This document shows, in pieces, positions 20,564-30,006 of a DNA stretch of 64,000 bases. The stretch comes from Opacimonas viscosa (GTDB taxonomy: Bacteria > Pseudomonadota > Gammaproteobacteria > Enterobacterales > Alteromonadaceae). The notes beneath the pieces were generated by a model that saw nothing but the letters and a program-made list of their open reading frames with translations, was not told the origin of the DNA and ran no database searches. The DNA lies in the NCBI RefSeq assembly GCF_024199005.1, contig NZ_JANATA010000010.1, positions 1-64,000 of the forward strand, in the 5' to 3' direction. The translations under genes were made by a program, and so were the position numbers. Position 1 is the first letter of the stretch. Every line of letters starts with the position of its first letter.

Positions 20564-22640
20564 TAGTGTATTGCTCGCGATTACCCAACCAACGATTCAC
20601 AATAGCATTGGCATGTGAGGGATATTGTTCAAATACATGGGTCGCTAGCTTTTGTACCTGCTCTATCATATGTCCATCTCGGACTAAATCTGCGATTTTC
20701 AAATCTGCTAACCCGGTCTGTTTTGTGCCTAATATTTCTCCTGGGCCGCGAATTTCCAAATCCATCTGAGCAATATAAAAACCGTCATTTGATTCTCTTA
20801 AAACACCTAAACGTTTCGTTGCTGTTTTTGATAAATTCCCGTCATACATCAATACACAGTGACTCTCCACCGAACCTCGACCCACTCGTCCACGCAGTTG
20901 GTGCAACTGAGCTAAACCTAATCGCTCTGGGTTTTCAATGATCATTAGAGAAGCATTAGGTACATCGACACCCACCTCTATCACTGTCGTTGCCACCAAT
21001 ACATCTAGCTTACCTTCCTTGAACTGCTGCATGATTTCGAGTTTATCTTTGGCATGTAAACGCCCATGTACTAACCCAATTCGCAGATCCGGCAAGGCCG
21101 TATTTAACGCCACAAAAGTATCTTCAGCAGCTTGGCTTTGCAAGACTTCGGACTCTTCTATCAACGTGCAGACCCAATACACCTGGCGCTGGTCTTGAGT
21201 CACTGAGGTATGCACACGTTGGATGATCGCATCGCGCCGAGCATTCGGTATCACCACCGTTTTCACCGGTGTCCGTCCTGGGGGTAGTTCATCTATGATA
21301 GACGTATCCAAATCAGCATATGCGGTCATTGCTAGCGTTCGAGGAATTGGCGTAGCAGTCATCACAAGCTGGTGTGGAAACACTCCTTGTTGCTCACCTT
21401 TTTCGCGCAGAGCCAAACGCTGATGCACCCCAAAACGATGTTGCTCATCGATGATCACCAGTGCTAAGTTTTTATAGTGTACTTTTTCTTGGAATACAGC
21501 ATGCGTGCCAACGAGCAACTGAATATCACCACTGATTAGATGTGCCAAGACACTTTCTCGTGCTTTGCCTTTTAGCTTCCCTGCTAACCAGCCTACATTA
21601 ATACCTAGAGGCTCTAACCATTGGGCAAAATTGTTCGCATGTTGCTCGGCCAACAGCTCGGTTGGCGCCATCAATACCACTTGGAAACCTTGAGCAATGA
21701 CCGGTAGCGCAGCCATAGCCGCCACGAGTGTTTTACCAGAACCAACATCACCTTGTACCAAACGCATCATTGGATATGGTTGAGACATATCATGCATGAT
21801 TTCTCGGGTGACGCGCGCTTGTGCATTGGTTGGCGAAAACGGGAGAGTCGCTAAAAACTGAGCCTGTAGATCAGCGCCTTCGGTAATTGCAAAACCTGGT
21901 TGCACCACATTATTGGCACGTACTTGCAAAATACTCAAATGATGCGCCATCAACTCTTCGAGAATAAGACGTTGTTGGGCAGGATGTTTACCCTCGGTCA
22001 TCAACTCCATTGAGATATCGGGTGTGGGACGATGCACAGTTAATAGCGCCTCTTCTAGCGTGATTTGAGTATCGTACAACCCGGCTGGGAATAGTTCAGC
22101 TAAAGCACCTTTCTGTAACGAAAGTAAAGCTTGTTCGGTAAGATTTCGTAAGGTGATCTGCTTGATCCCTTCAGTCGCTGGATATACGGGTGTTAAACTT
22201 TCTGCCACAGCAACGATTTCACCATCTTGAATTATTTTGTATTCAGGGTGAGCGATTTCCAAACCGTTTTTACCCCGTCGAAACTCGCCATAAGCACGCA
22301 TCGTCTGCCCAACCGCCATTGCGTTTTTTTGGGCAGCATTAAAATAAAAGAAGCGGCAGGTAATAGAACCACTATTATCAGCAATTTTAACCACAAGAGA
22401 ACGGCGCCGACCAAAAGTCACTTCACTGTGGGTTATTTCACCTTGGATAGAAGCATGGAGCCCGTGATATAAATCGCATATGTTATAGATCCGAGTGCGG
22501 TCTTCATAGCGATGAGGCAAGTGAAACAAAACATCTTGAATAGTCCGTAGCCCAAACATAGCAAGCTTTTCGGCCATTTTAGGGCCAACACCTTTAAGTT
22601 CACTAACGGGTCGCTGCCCTAATCCACCGGTACTGGTCAT
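20556..22640 (-). CDS. recG: ATP-dependent DNA helicase RecG
   Basis: Branch-migrating helicase that remodels stalled forks and Holliday junctions; 694 residues versus 693 in E. coli. An N-terminal wedge domain (OB fold) with GVGPKMAEKLAMFGL, then the helicase core: Walker A GDVGSGKTLVA, DEQH box IIDEQHRFGVHQR, MTATPIPRTL, and the C-terminal motif QLHQLRGRVGRG. Overlaps trmH by 4 bases (ATGA) and rsmJ by 8, so the three are probably co-transcribed. Confidence 0.98.
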   Translation of the reverse strand: MTSTGGLGQRPVSELKGVGPKMAEKLAMFGLRTIQDVLFHLPHRYEDRTRIYNICDLYHGLHASIQGEITHSEVTFGRRRSLVVKIADNSGSITCRFFYFNAAQKNAMAVGQTMRAYGEFRRGKNGLEIAHPEYKIIQDGEIVAVAESLTPVYPATEGIKQITLRNLTEQALLSLQKGALAELFPAGLYDTQITLEEALLTVHRPTPDISMELMTEGKHPAQQRLILEELMAHHLSILQVRANNVVQPGFAITEGADLQAQFLATLPFSPTNAQARVTREIMHDMSQPYPMMRLVQGDVGSGKTLVAAMAALPVIAQGFQVVLMAPTELLAEQHANNFAQWLEPLGINVGWLAGKLKGKARESVLAHLISGDIQLLVGTHAVFQEKVHYKNLALVIIDEQHRFGVHQRLALREKGEQQGVFPHQLVMTATPIPRTLAMTAYADLDTSIIDELPPGRTPVKTVVIPNARRDAIIQRVHTSVTQDQRQVYWVCTLIEESEVLQSQAAEDTFVALNTALPDLRIGLVHGRLHAKDKLEIMQQFKEGKLDVLVATTVIEVGVDVPNASLMIIENPERLGLAQLHQLRGRVGRGSVESHCVLMYDGNLSKTATKRLGVLRESNDGFYIAQMDLEIRGPGEILGTKQTGLADLKIADLVRDGHMIEQVQKLATHVFEQYPSHANAIVNRWLGNREQYTNA

Positions 22641-23332
22641 TGCCTATTTGGATTCCCTTGTTTGAGCGCTTGCCACCACGTATCCGAAGCGACAATTTCG
22701 CCTTGTTCATCAATCTCAGGATAAGGTAACTCACCATGCTCCTGCCATTGTTTGTATACGAGAGAATGACCACCTCGGAACAAAATCCGCTGCCGTAAAT
22801 CGTCCGGTAATTGATTATTCTCGTACATACCAGCTTTTTGTCTTTGCCGCTGTGCTTCGTATAAAATTAAAGCAGCAGCTACAGATACATTTAAAGATTG
22901 TGTCATTCCCATCATCGGAATGACAATATCTTGATCGGATTGGGCGATAGCTTGTTCCGTTGCGCCAAACCGTTCTTGGCCAAAGATAATAGCCGTTGGC
23001 TTGGTATAATCGACGTCACGAAAATCGATAGCGGAGTCTGACAAATGCGTAACTAGCACTTGTTTACCCTCGCCCTTTAATGTCGTAATTGCTGTATCTA
23101 CAGTCCGATGTGAATGGATATCAATCCAGTCATGTGCTCCCATAGAAATAGGACGAATTGTCGCAACTTTATCAAACCAAACAGTATGAATATTTTGCAC
23201 ACCGACCGCATCACAGGACCGGATAATCGCCGATACATTATGTGGTTTATGCACTTCTTCAAGTAACACTGTTAAATCAGTTTGACGCAACGCCAACATA
23301 TCATTGATACGCTGTAGGCGTTCTGGAGTCAT
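22637..23332 (-). CDS. trmH: tRNA (Gm18) 2'-O-methyltransferase TrmH
   Basis: SPOUT-family enzyme methylating the ribose of G18 in tRNA. 231 residues, with motif 1 VHKPHNVSAIIRSCDAVG, motif 2 IIFGQERFG and motif 3 IPMMGMTQSLNVSVAAALILYEAQRQR (the trefoil-knot SAM site). Stop and recG start overlap as ATGA. It sits 5 bases after ridA, in the standard spoT-ridA-trmH-recG order. Confidence 0.97.
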   Translation of the reverse strand: MTPERLQRINDMLALRQTDLTVLLEEVHKPHNVSAIIRSCDAVGVQNIHTVWFDKVATIRPISMGAHDWIDIHSHRTVDTAITTLKGEGKQVLVTHLSDSAIDFRDVDYTKPTAIIFGQERFGATEQAIAQSDQDIVIPMMGMTQSLNVSVAAALILYEAQRQRQKAGMYENNQLPDDLRQRILFRGGHSLVYKQWQEHGELPYPEIDEQGEIVASDTWWQALKQGNPNRQ

Positions 23333-23337
23333 CGTTT

Positions 23338-23724
23338 TTACTCAGCGAGTTCTAATACACCATCAATTTCAATTTGTGCACCTTTGGGTAAAGCTGCAAC
23401 TTGAACCGCTGCACGGGCAGGGTATGGTGTGTTGAAGTATTGAGCCATAATTTCGTTGACGGTAGCGAACTGACCTAAATCAATCAAAAAGATATTCACT
23501 TTTACCATGTCATTTAAATCGCCACCGGCAGCTTCACATACCGCAGCTAAGTTTTTAAACACCTGATGAGCTTGCTCAGCAAAATCTTCAGAGATAAATT
23601 CCATTGTCTCAGGTACCAGTGGGATTTGCCCAGATAGATATACAGTTGTGCCAGTTTTAATTGCTTGATTATACGTACCGATGGCAGCAGGGGCTTTATC
23701 TGTGTGAACGACGCTCTTGGTCAT
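23338..23724 (-). CDS. ridA: 2-iminobutanoate/2-iminopropanoate deaminase RidA
   Basis: RidA/YjgF/UK114 protein of 128 residues that hydrolyses reactive enamine and imine intermediates released by PLP enzymes. Family signatures: IGTYNQAIK near the start, VYLSGQIPL, and [24 protein letters not shown] at the C-terminus, including the conserved Arg that binds the carboxylate. The start at 23724 ([12 protein letters not shown]) is chosen because it has AGGA upstream and matches family N-termini; the longer open frame runs back through the terminator into spoT. Confidence 0.95.
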   Translation of the reverse strand: MTKSVVHTDKAPAAIGTYNQAIKTGTTVYLSGQIPLVPETMEFISEDFAEQAHQVFKNLAAVCEAAGGDLNDMVKVNIFLIDLGQFATVNEIMAQYFNTPYPARAAVQVAALPKGAQIEIDGVLELAE

Positions 23725-23744
23725 AATATGTATTCCTAATAAGT

Positions 23745-23767
23745 AAAAAGGCCTCAAGACGAGGCCT
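23745..23767 (-). terminator. Terminator after spoT
   Basis: On the minus strand AGGCCTC, a 5-base loop and GAGGCCT are followed by Ts (plus-strand 23767 down to 23745), 19 bases after the spoT stop. It separates rpoZ-spoT from ridA-trmH-recG, so the latter probably rely partly on read-through. Confidence 0.85.
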
Positions 23768-23785
23768 GTGAAAAAAAATAAATGG

Positions 23786-25906
23786 TTATGTGTTTTTATA
23801 CTGACTGTGACGAGATACTTTTTGGACTTCTGGCATATTCCGTATTTTGCGCATGATATCCGCAATATGTACACGGTTACGCGTCGTTAATTCCAAATCA
23901 ATAAAGTACACGTTACTTTCTTTTTCATCTGTTTTTAGATGAATGATACTCGAATCACAACTAGCGATGGTGTTCGTCAACGTCGCAAGGGTGCCTTGGT
24001 GATTGAGTAACTCGATGCGCATGTTCGCTCTAAAATCTCCCTCAACCGAATCATCCCATTCCATCGCCAGCACTCGCTGCGGTTCTTCTTTGGTCAACTT
24101 ACGGATATTGGTACACCCGATCTGGTGGATCATCATCCCTTTACCAGGATTTAGGATAGCAACAATCTCATCATCTGGGATCGGATGACAGCATTTCGAG
24201 TAGTGCAACAATAATCCTTCTGTTCCTTTAATAGCGACTTTACCCACTTTTCCAGTAAGTGAGTCATTACTATCTGTATCGCCTAATAATCTTCTAGCGA
24301 CAATCGCACTTAATTCATTACCCAGCCCAATGTCTTCTAAAATACTCTCGAAACTATCATGTTTCGTCTCTGCTAAAACACGTTCAATATCGACCTGTGA
24401 AATATCTTCCAACTTGGTTGAGCCAAGGGCGTGCCTCAAGAGGCGCGTACCCATGACCAATGCTTCATCAGTTTGTTGTTTGCGTAAATACGCACGAATA
24501 CGAGCCCGGGCTCTCGCACTTACTACATAATTTAACCAACTGGCATTGGGTTTTGCTCTTGGTGACGTAATAATCTCCACCGTTTGACCATTCTCAAGAG
24601 GCCTAGACAATGAGTAAGACTTTTTATCTACACGAACACCTACACAGCAATCACCGATATCTGAATGGACCGCATAAGCAAAATCAACAGCACATGAACC
24701 CATGGGTAATTCTACAATTCTACCTTTTGGTGAAAACACATAGATTTCATCTGGAAATAGATCGGATTTAACGTTTTCTTTAAACTCGAATGATGAACTG
24801 GCACTTTGTTGTAGTTCTAAAATCGATTGGGTCCACTGTCGCGCCTTTAATTGTGAACTCGTATTATCATCATCATTCGTTTTGTATAGCCAATGTGCTG
24901 CGACACCTTTGTCCGCCATGATATCCATTTCTTTGGTGCGGATCTGGATCTCAACAGGGATCCCATGTGGTCCTTTCAATGAGGTATGCAATGACTGATA
25001 ACCGTTCGAACGAGGTATCGCGATATAGTCTTTAAAACGATTTTCAATGGGTTTATACAAACTATGCATCGCACCTAGTGCACGGTAACAATCGTCCACT
25101 TTATTAAAGATTAAACGAAACGCATAAATATCCATAACATCGTCAAATCCCATCACTTTATTTTTCATTTTGCGATATATGGAATAAAGGTGTTTCTCTC
25201 GCCCCTTTACTTCAGCATCAAGTCCATGCTCTTGGAGGCGTGACTCAATCTCACCAAAGATATTATCAATCAGTTCTTTGCGGTTACCACGTGCTTGTTT
25301 AACAGCTGATTGTAAAGCCCGATGACGCATAGGGTACATGGCTTGGAAGCCTAGGTTTTCCAGTTCATTTTTCATGTCATGGATACCTAGACGATGGGCT
25401 AAAGGCGCATAAATTTCTAATGTCTCGGTCGCAATGCGACGGCGTTTATCTGGACGTAAAGCCCCAAGAGTACGCATGTTATGCGTTCGATCTGCCAACT
25501 TTATTAAAATAACGCGAATGTCTTCCACCATCGCCATCATCATTTTGCGGAAGTTTTCGACTTGTAGTTCTTCTTTGCAAGAGTATTTGATTTTATCTAG
25601 CTTACTCACCCCTTCTACCAAATTGGCCACCACCTCACCAAAGTGCTCACATAAATCAGCGTGGTCAAAGTGGGTGTCTTCAATGACATCATGAAGAAGA
25701 GCAGCCATAAGGGTTTCATGGTCAAATTGCATGTCGGCAAGGATCCCTGCAACAGCAACTGGGTGGGTAATATAGGGATCACCACTGGAGCGCATTTGTC
25801 CTTCATGGGCCTCTTTGGCCAACACAAATGCATTTTGCACCATCTGAACTTTTTCAGGTGGCAAATAGGAGGAGATTTTTTGTTTTAGACCTTCGAATAA
25901 ATACAC
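23786..25906 (-). CDS. spoT: Bifunctional (p)ppGpp synthetase/hydrolase SpoT
   Basis: Controls the stringent-response alarmone. 706 residues. HD hydrolase domain with HDVIED at about 72-76; synthetase domain whose [19 protein letters not shown] carries the RxKD signature of bifunctional Rel/Spo enzymes rather than the ExDD of monofunctional RelA; TGS domain ([15 protein letters not shown]); conserved Cys/His segment ([14 protein letters not shown]); C-terminal ACT domain. Follows rpoZ after 74 bases, in the usual gmk-rpoZ-spoT order. Confidence 0.97.
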   Translation of the reverse strand: MYLFEGLKQKISSYLPPEKVQMVQNAFVLAKEAHEGQMRSSGDPYITHPVAVAGILADMQFDHETLMAALLHDVIEDTHFDHADLCEHFGEVVANLVEGVSKLDKIKYSCKEELQVENFRKMMMAMVEDIRVILIKLADRTHNMRTLGALRPDKRRRIATETLEIYAPLAHRLGIHDMKNELENLGFQAMYPMRHRALQSAVKQARGNRKELIDNIFGEIESRLQEHGLDAEVKGREKHLYSIYRKMKNKVMGFDDVMDIYAFRLIFNKVDDCYRALGAMHSLYKPIENRFKDYIAIPRSNGYQSLHTSLKGPHGIPVEIQIRTKEMDIMADKGVAAHWLYKTNDDDNTSSQLKARQWTQSILELQQSASSSFEFKENVKSDLFPDEIYVFSPKGRIVELPMGSCAVDFAYAVHSDIGDCCVGVRVDKKSYSLSRPLENGQTVEIITSPRAKPNASWLNYVVSARARARIRAYLRKQQTDEALVMGTRLLRHALGSTKLEDISQVDIERVLAETKHDSFESILEDIGLGNELSAIVARRLLGDTDSNDSLTGKVGKVAIKGTEGLLLHYSKCCHPIPDDEIVAILNPGKGMMIHQIGCTNIRKLTKEEPQRVLAMEWDDSVEGDFRANMRIELLNHQGTLATLTNTIASCDSSIIHLKTDEKESNVYFIDLELTTRNRVHIADIMRKIRNMPEVQKVSRHSQYKNT

Positions 25907-25980
25907 TGTCGCATCACAAGAAAATTACGAAATATAAGAATACTTCACTCAGCCCTGTGATGCTAGTGTTTTACTGAGGA

Positions 25981-26250
25981 TTATTCAGATAAAGCGCTGG
26001 CTACGAAAGAGAATTCTTCGCTTTGTGCTTGTTGCTGATCAGCTAGTGCTTGAGCTTCTAAGGTATCGTAATTTACTAAACCTTGTTCAATTTCACGTAA
26101 AGCCACTACAGTCGCTTTATCATTACCCATTTCAACTAATGGATCTTTACCTTCTGTAGCAATCTGACGAGCACGTTTTGCAGCAACTAACACTAAATCA
26201 AAACGATTACCAATCTGGTCAACGGCATCTTCAACTGTTACACGAGCCAT
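25981..26250 (-). CDS. rpoZ: RNA polymerase omega subunit
   Basis: Small RNA polymerase subunit of 89 residues that wraps the beta-prime C-terminus and forms part of a ppGpp-binding site. Starts [29 protein letters not shown], the conserved omega N-terminus, and contains [16 protein letters not shown]. Placed between gmk (77-base gap) and spoT. Confidence 0.97.
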   Translation of the reverse strand: MARVTVEDAVDQIGNRFDLVLVAAKRARQIATEGKDPLVEMGNDKATVVALREIEQGLVNYDTLEAQALADQQQAQSEEFSFVASALSE

Positions 26251-26327
26251 AATTTTCTCCGCAAAATGAGGTTATTTTTCAAAAAAGGGCGCAGATTGTA
26301 CATCAAACCAACAGGTATTGGTATACA

Positions 26328-26993
26328 TTACACTAAAAGTTCTGCAATTAAATTAGCATATGTCGTACTTTGCGCAGTTTGCGTCAAACGCTTGTCCAAT
26401 ACAATACTATAAAAATCAGTTAACGTGCGCGAAAAATCATCATTAATCAAAACATAGTCAAATTCGTGCACGTGCGACATTTCACTTTTGGCTTCGCTCA
26501 TTCGTTTCGCAATAACTTCTGCACTATCTTGTCCACGACCTTGTAAGCGACGCTCCAACTCCGCAATACTCGGCGGTAAAATAAACACAGTGTGGGCTGC
26601 TGGATACTGTTCTTTTACCTGACGAGCACCTTGCCAATCAATATCCAAAAAGACATCTATACCCTGCTCCAAGGTATTTTCAATCGCTTGGCGTGAGGTG
26701 CCATAATAATTATCGAACACTTTTGCATGTTCATAGAAACCGTTTGCAGCAATCATATCGACAAAAGTTTCGTGCGATACAAAATGATAATGTTGCCCAT
26801 TTTCCTCACCTGGACGTGGGTTGCGCGTCGTATGAGAAACCGCTACTTGCAAAGGTGCTTCTGCTGAAGAATGTTCCGCTAATAGCGCTTTTATCAACGA
26901 GGATTTGCCCGCCCCAGACGGTGCTGATACAACAAATAAATTACCGCTACGCTGTGAAGTTTCTACTTTATCTTGATTTTGCTCTAGAGACAT
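26328..26993 (-). CDS. gmk: Guanylate kinase
   Basis: Phosphorylates GMP to GDP. 221 residues, about 14 longer than E. coli Gmk at the N-terminus. P-loop [16 protein letters not shown] (about 23-38), GMP-binding segment [21 protein letters not shown] and [11 protein letters not shown] are all present. First gene of the gmk-rpoZ-spoT unit, divergent from cyaY with 96 bases between the start codons. Confidence 0.97.
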   Translation of the reverse strand: MSLEQNQDKVETSQRSGNLFVVSAPSGAGKSSLIKALLAEHSSAEAPLQVAVSHTTRNPRPGEENGQHYHFVSHETFVDMIAANGFYEHAKVFDNYYGTSRQAIENTLEQGIDVFLDIDWQGARQVKEQYPAAHTVFILPPSIAELERRLQGRGQDSAEVIAKRMSEAKSEMSHVHEFDYVLINDDFSRTLTDFYSIVLDKRLTQTAQSTTYANLIAELLV

Positions 26994-27089
26994 TCAAAAA
27001 GACCTAACTAACATTGGATTGCACTGGTTGACAATGTTAGCATATCGTCATTAAAAGTGGCGTCACAATTCTTTCTTATTGAGGTTTTT

Positions 27090-27431
27090 ATGCAATCACA
27101 ACTTACCGATACCCAATACCACGCTTTGGTCGATGAAGCGTTACTTGCCATTGAAGAGGCACTTGATGTTTGTGAGGTCGATATCGACTTTGAAAGCGCT
27201 GAGGGGATCCTTACACTGATTTTTGAAAACGGCACTCGAATCATCTTGAATAAACAAGAACCATTACATCAGTTGTGGGTTGCGACTAAGTACAATGGCC
27301 ATCATTTTAATTATGAAAATGGGCAGTGGATTGATGAACGTGGCGCTGGTGAGTTCTTGGCATTTTTAGACGCCGCGATCTCAAAACAAGCCGAACAGCC
27401 AGTTGCACTAGGTCTGCAGTTACATGGCTGA
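27090..27431 (+). CDS. cyaY: Frataxin homologue CyaY
   Basis: Iron-binding regulator of Fe-S cluster assembly that modulates the IscS cysteine desulphurase. 113 residues from ATG 27090, which has GAGG five bases upstream. An acidic first helix (DEALLAIEEALD), then the beta sheet with GTRIILNKQEPLHQLWVATKYNGHHF typical of the family. An in-frame start at 27057 has no matching N-terminal homology. The stop overlaps the downstream esterase start by 8 bases. Confidence 0.93.
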   Translation: MQSQLTDTQYHALVDEALLAIEEALDVCEVDIDFESAEGILTLIFENGTRIILNKQEPLHQLWVATKYNGHHFNYENGQWIDERGAGEFLAFLDAAISKQAEQPVALGLQLHG

Positions 27432-28095
27432 GTTACTACCTAGCGTAGTGGTTGACGCTAAAGGCTCCCACCAAGCGACTGTTATTTGGTTACACGGTTT
27501 AGGCGATTCTGGTAATGGTTTCGCACCTATTGTGCCAGCATTGAATATCCCAGATGCACTCGGTATCAAGTTTATCTTCCCACATGCCCCCGTGCGTCCA
27601 GTCACCATAAATAATGGCATGGCAATGCGCGCTTGGTATGACATAAAAAGCATGGATTTCGGTTCTCGCGCTGACTTGGACGGTGTAAAAGAATCTGCCG
27701 CACAAGTCGAAGCACTCATTGAAGCAGAAATTGCAGCGGGTATCCCACCGCATAAAATCGTGCTTGCAGGTTTTTCTCAAGGGGGGGTTATTAGTTACTA
27801 CCTAGGCTGTCGCTACGGCAAAGCTTTAGCTGGTATTATGACCTTATCAACTTATATGGCAGACGGTGAAACATTGGCTGCACAGATGAGTGAGCTTTCT
27901 CGTATAGTGCCTATTTTTGCAGCTCACGGGACACACGATGATGTAGTACCTGTCACAATGGGTAAAGCTGCTTATCAACAAGTCGCAGCGCTAGGTTACA
28001 ACGCCACTTGGAAAGAATACCCCATGCAACACAATGTCTGTCCTGAAGAGGTTAATGACATCAGTAATTGGCTACAAACAAGGCTAGGCGATTAA
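27424..28095 (+). CDS. Serine carboxylesterase/lysophospholipase-like alpha/beta hydrolase
   Basis: Alpha/beta hydrolase of the phospholipase/carboxylesterase (Abhydrolase_2) family, 223 residues, no signal peptide. Oxyanion segment WLHGLGDSGNGF, nucleophile elbow GFSQGG with Ser118, acid Asp172 in HGTHDDVVP, and His203 in MQHNVCPEE. Homologues hydrolyse short-chain esters or lysophospholipids; the natural substrate cannot be told. The start overlaps cyaY by 8 bases, and hemC follows after 3 bases, so it is probably part of a cyaY-hem transcript. Confidence 0.92.
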   Translation: MAELLPSVVVDAKGSHQATVIWLHGLGDSGNGFAPIVPALNIPDALGIKFIFPHAPVRPVTINNGMAMRAWYDIKSMDFGSRADLDGVKESAAQVEALIEAEIAAGIPPHKIVLAGFSQGGVISYYLGCRYGKALAGIMTLSTYMADGETLAAQMSELSRIVPIFAAHGTHDDVVPVTMGKAAYQQVAALGYNATWKEYPMQHNVCPEEVNDISNWLQTRLGD

Positions 28096-28098
28096 TCC

Positions 28099-29124
28099 AT
28101 GACTGCAACAAGCCACCCACAAAAAAACACTATCACAACCGTCAATATTGCCACTAGAAAAAGTAATCTGGCTCTTTGGCAGGCTTATTATGTGCAAGCT
28201 GAGTTACTAAAACATCACCCAGACTTGACCGTCAACCTAGTCCCAATGAGTACCAAAGGCGATCGAATTTTGGACACCCCTTTGGCTAAAGTAGGTGGCA
28301 AAGGTTTGTTTATTAAGGAACTGGAAGTTGCCATGCAAGAAGGCCGAGCGGATATCGCCGTTCATTCGATGAAAGATGTACCGGTCGAGTTCCCCGAAGG
28401 GTTTGGTTTGCATGCTATTTGCCCTCGTGAGAACCCTTTTGATGCTTTTGTTTCAAATACTTACGACGCATTTGACGAATTGCCAGAAGGTGCCATAGTA
28501 GGTACTAGCTCACTTCGTAGACAAGCCCAATTAAGAGCTGTGCGTCCAGACATAGTGATTAAAGATCTGCGCGGTAACGTGAATACACGCCTCGCTAAAC
28601 TGGATGCGGGTGAATACGATGCTATTATTCTAGCCTGCGCAGGCCTCTTGCGTTTGGAAATGCCGGAGCGTATCAAAAGTACGTTACCTGAAGCTGTTTC
28701 TTTACCTGCTGTAGGTCAAGGTGCAGTTGGGATTGAATGTCGTAACGATAACCCTGAACTCATTGCCTTATTACAATCTTTAGTCTGCCCCATTACCAGT
28801 ATTAGGGTACTTGCAGAACGCGCCATGAATGCAAAACTACAAGGTGGTTGTCAGGTCCCTATTGGTTCGTTTGCAACCTTATCCGGCAATGTATTATCAC
28901 TGGCAGGCTTAGTCGCCAAGGTCGATGGTTCAAAGGTACTCAAAGCCTCAGCGAGTGTGACATTAGACCTAGACGTGACAAATTTACCCGACCCTGTAAA
29001 TACTTTTGCGCAAAAATGCTTGGCAGATGCATATCAAGTAGCACAAAAGTTAGGTGAACAGATCGCTGATGATTTACTAGAACAAGGTGCAGGTGATATC
29101 TTAGCCCAAGTCGAAATTAGCTAA
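28099..29124 (+). CDS. hemC: Porphobilinogen deaminase HemC
   Basis: Joins four porphobilinogens into hydroxymethylbilane in haem and tetrapyrrole synthesis. 341 residues, the extra over E. coli lying at both ends. Motifs: [45 protein letters not shown] and the dipyrromethane-cofactor Cys251 in [11 protein letters not shown]. First of the hemCDXY genes. Confidence 0.97.
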   Translation: MTATSHPQKNTITTVNIATRKSNLALWQAYYVQAELLKHHPDLTVNLVPMSTKGDRILDTPLAKVGGKGLFIKELEVAMQEGRADIAVHSMKDVPVEFPEGFGLHAICPRENPFDAFVSNTYDAFDELPEGAIVGTSSLRRQAQLRAVRPDIVIKDLRGNVNTRLAKLDAGEYDAIILACAGLLRLEMPERIKSTLPEAVSLPAVGQGAVGIECRNDNPELIALLQSLVCPITSIRVLAERAMNAKLQGGCQVPIGSFATLSGNVLSLAGLVAKVDGSKVLKASASVTLDLDVTNLPDPVNTFAQKCLADAYQVAQKLGEQIADDLLEQGAGDILAQVEIS

Positions 29125-29225
29125 GTACCCACCATTATAAACTGATACAAACCAACATTTACTGAGCTATGTGTGATACCAGTATGAGACAATCACGCTG
29201 AGATTGTGCCAGCAGAGAGATTTTT

Positions 29226-29243
29226 ATGACGGTGTTTTTGTGA
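29226..29243 (+). other. Five-codon minigene overlapping the hemD start
   Basis: ATG-ACG-GTG-TTT-TTG-TGA lies behind the purine-rich AGAGAGA (29214-29220). Its stop codon TGA (29241-29243) overlaps the GTG start of hemD (29240-29242), the classic arrangement for terminating ribosomes to restart on the next gene. The reading frame is certain; its translation and any control role are inference. Confidence 0.4.
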
Positions 29244-29995
29244 GTATTGTAATATTACGTCCCACCCATAAAATTAAAGCCAGCCAACAGGCGTTTAGTC
29301 ATGCTGGCCTTACTGCAGTAGGCGTTGCCTTGCAAACTTTGCTACCCGCGGATGATATCGGATATATTGTCCAAAGTGCGAATATTGGCCAAGCAAAACA
29401 TATTATTTTTACCTCCCAACGCGCAGCGTGTTTGAGTTTACCCTTTATTCCTGAATTGCCCAGTCAAACGTATTTATATGCAGTAGGGCCAAGCACATTT
29501 GAGACTATCGCCCAATGGACAAACCAACACCCTTTTTGGTGTAATAATCATCAAATTATGTTGCCCGATGTCCGGCATTTCACCAGTGAAGGTTTACTCG
29601 CTTTAGCTCCTTTACAAAAAGCAAGATTATGCAGCGAAAACCCTGAAAATATTGTGATTGTTAAAGGCCTCAATGGCCGTTCCACACTGCATGAAACGTT
29701 ACTAGAAAGAGGGGCTAACGTCATTGAATGTGCCGTTTACTCGAGAGAAAATTTACCAGTACCAGAGGCTACACATTCTTGGGTAATGGCCGATATTAAA
29801 ACGATGGTAACAACCAGTAGCGAACAACTACAACAGGCGTTCAAGGTTTTTCCCAAAGCATGGCTAATTAGTCTACAATGGGTAGTAGTAAGTGAGCGAA
29901 CTGCACTGGCAGCCAAGCAGTTAGGTATCACAAAAATTTATATCGCAAATGGTGCTAGCGATGCAGCACTGATTGAAAAAGTACAATCTATTTAA
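29240..29995 (+). CDS. hemD: Uroporphyrinogen-III synthase HemD
   Basis: Closes hydroxymethylbilane with inversion of ring D to give uroporphyrinogen III. About 251 residues from GTG 29240, where the mature-looking N-terminus MSIVILRPTHKI matches the family. The fold's bilobal pattern is visible: IIFTSQRAACL in lobe one, IVIVKGLNGRSTLHETLLERGANVIECAVYSR in the middle, and TTSSEQLQQAF near the end. Sequence is poorly conserved in this family, so the position between hemC and hemX is part of the evidence. A TTG at 29204 could lengthen it by 12 residues. Confidence 0.88.
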   Translation: MSIVILRPTHKIKASQQAFSHAGLTAVGVALQTLLPADDIGYIVQSANIGQAKHIIFTSQRAACLSLPFIPELPSQTYLYAVGPSTFETIAQWTNQHPFWCNNHQIMLPDVRHFTSEGLLALAPLQKARLCSENPENIVIVKGLNGRSTLHETLLERGANVIECAVYSRENLPVPEATHSWVMADIKTMVTTSSEQLQQAFKVFPKAWLISLQWVVVSERTALAAKQLGITKIYIANGASDAALIEKVQSI

Positions 29996-30006
29996 TGGAG
30001 TAATGC

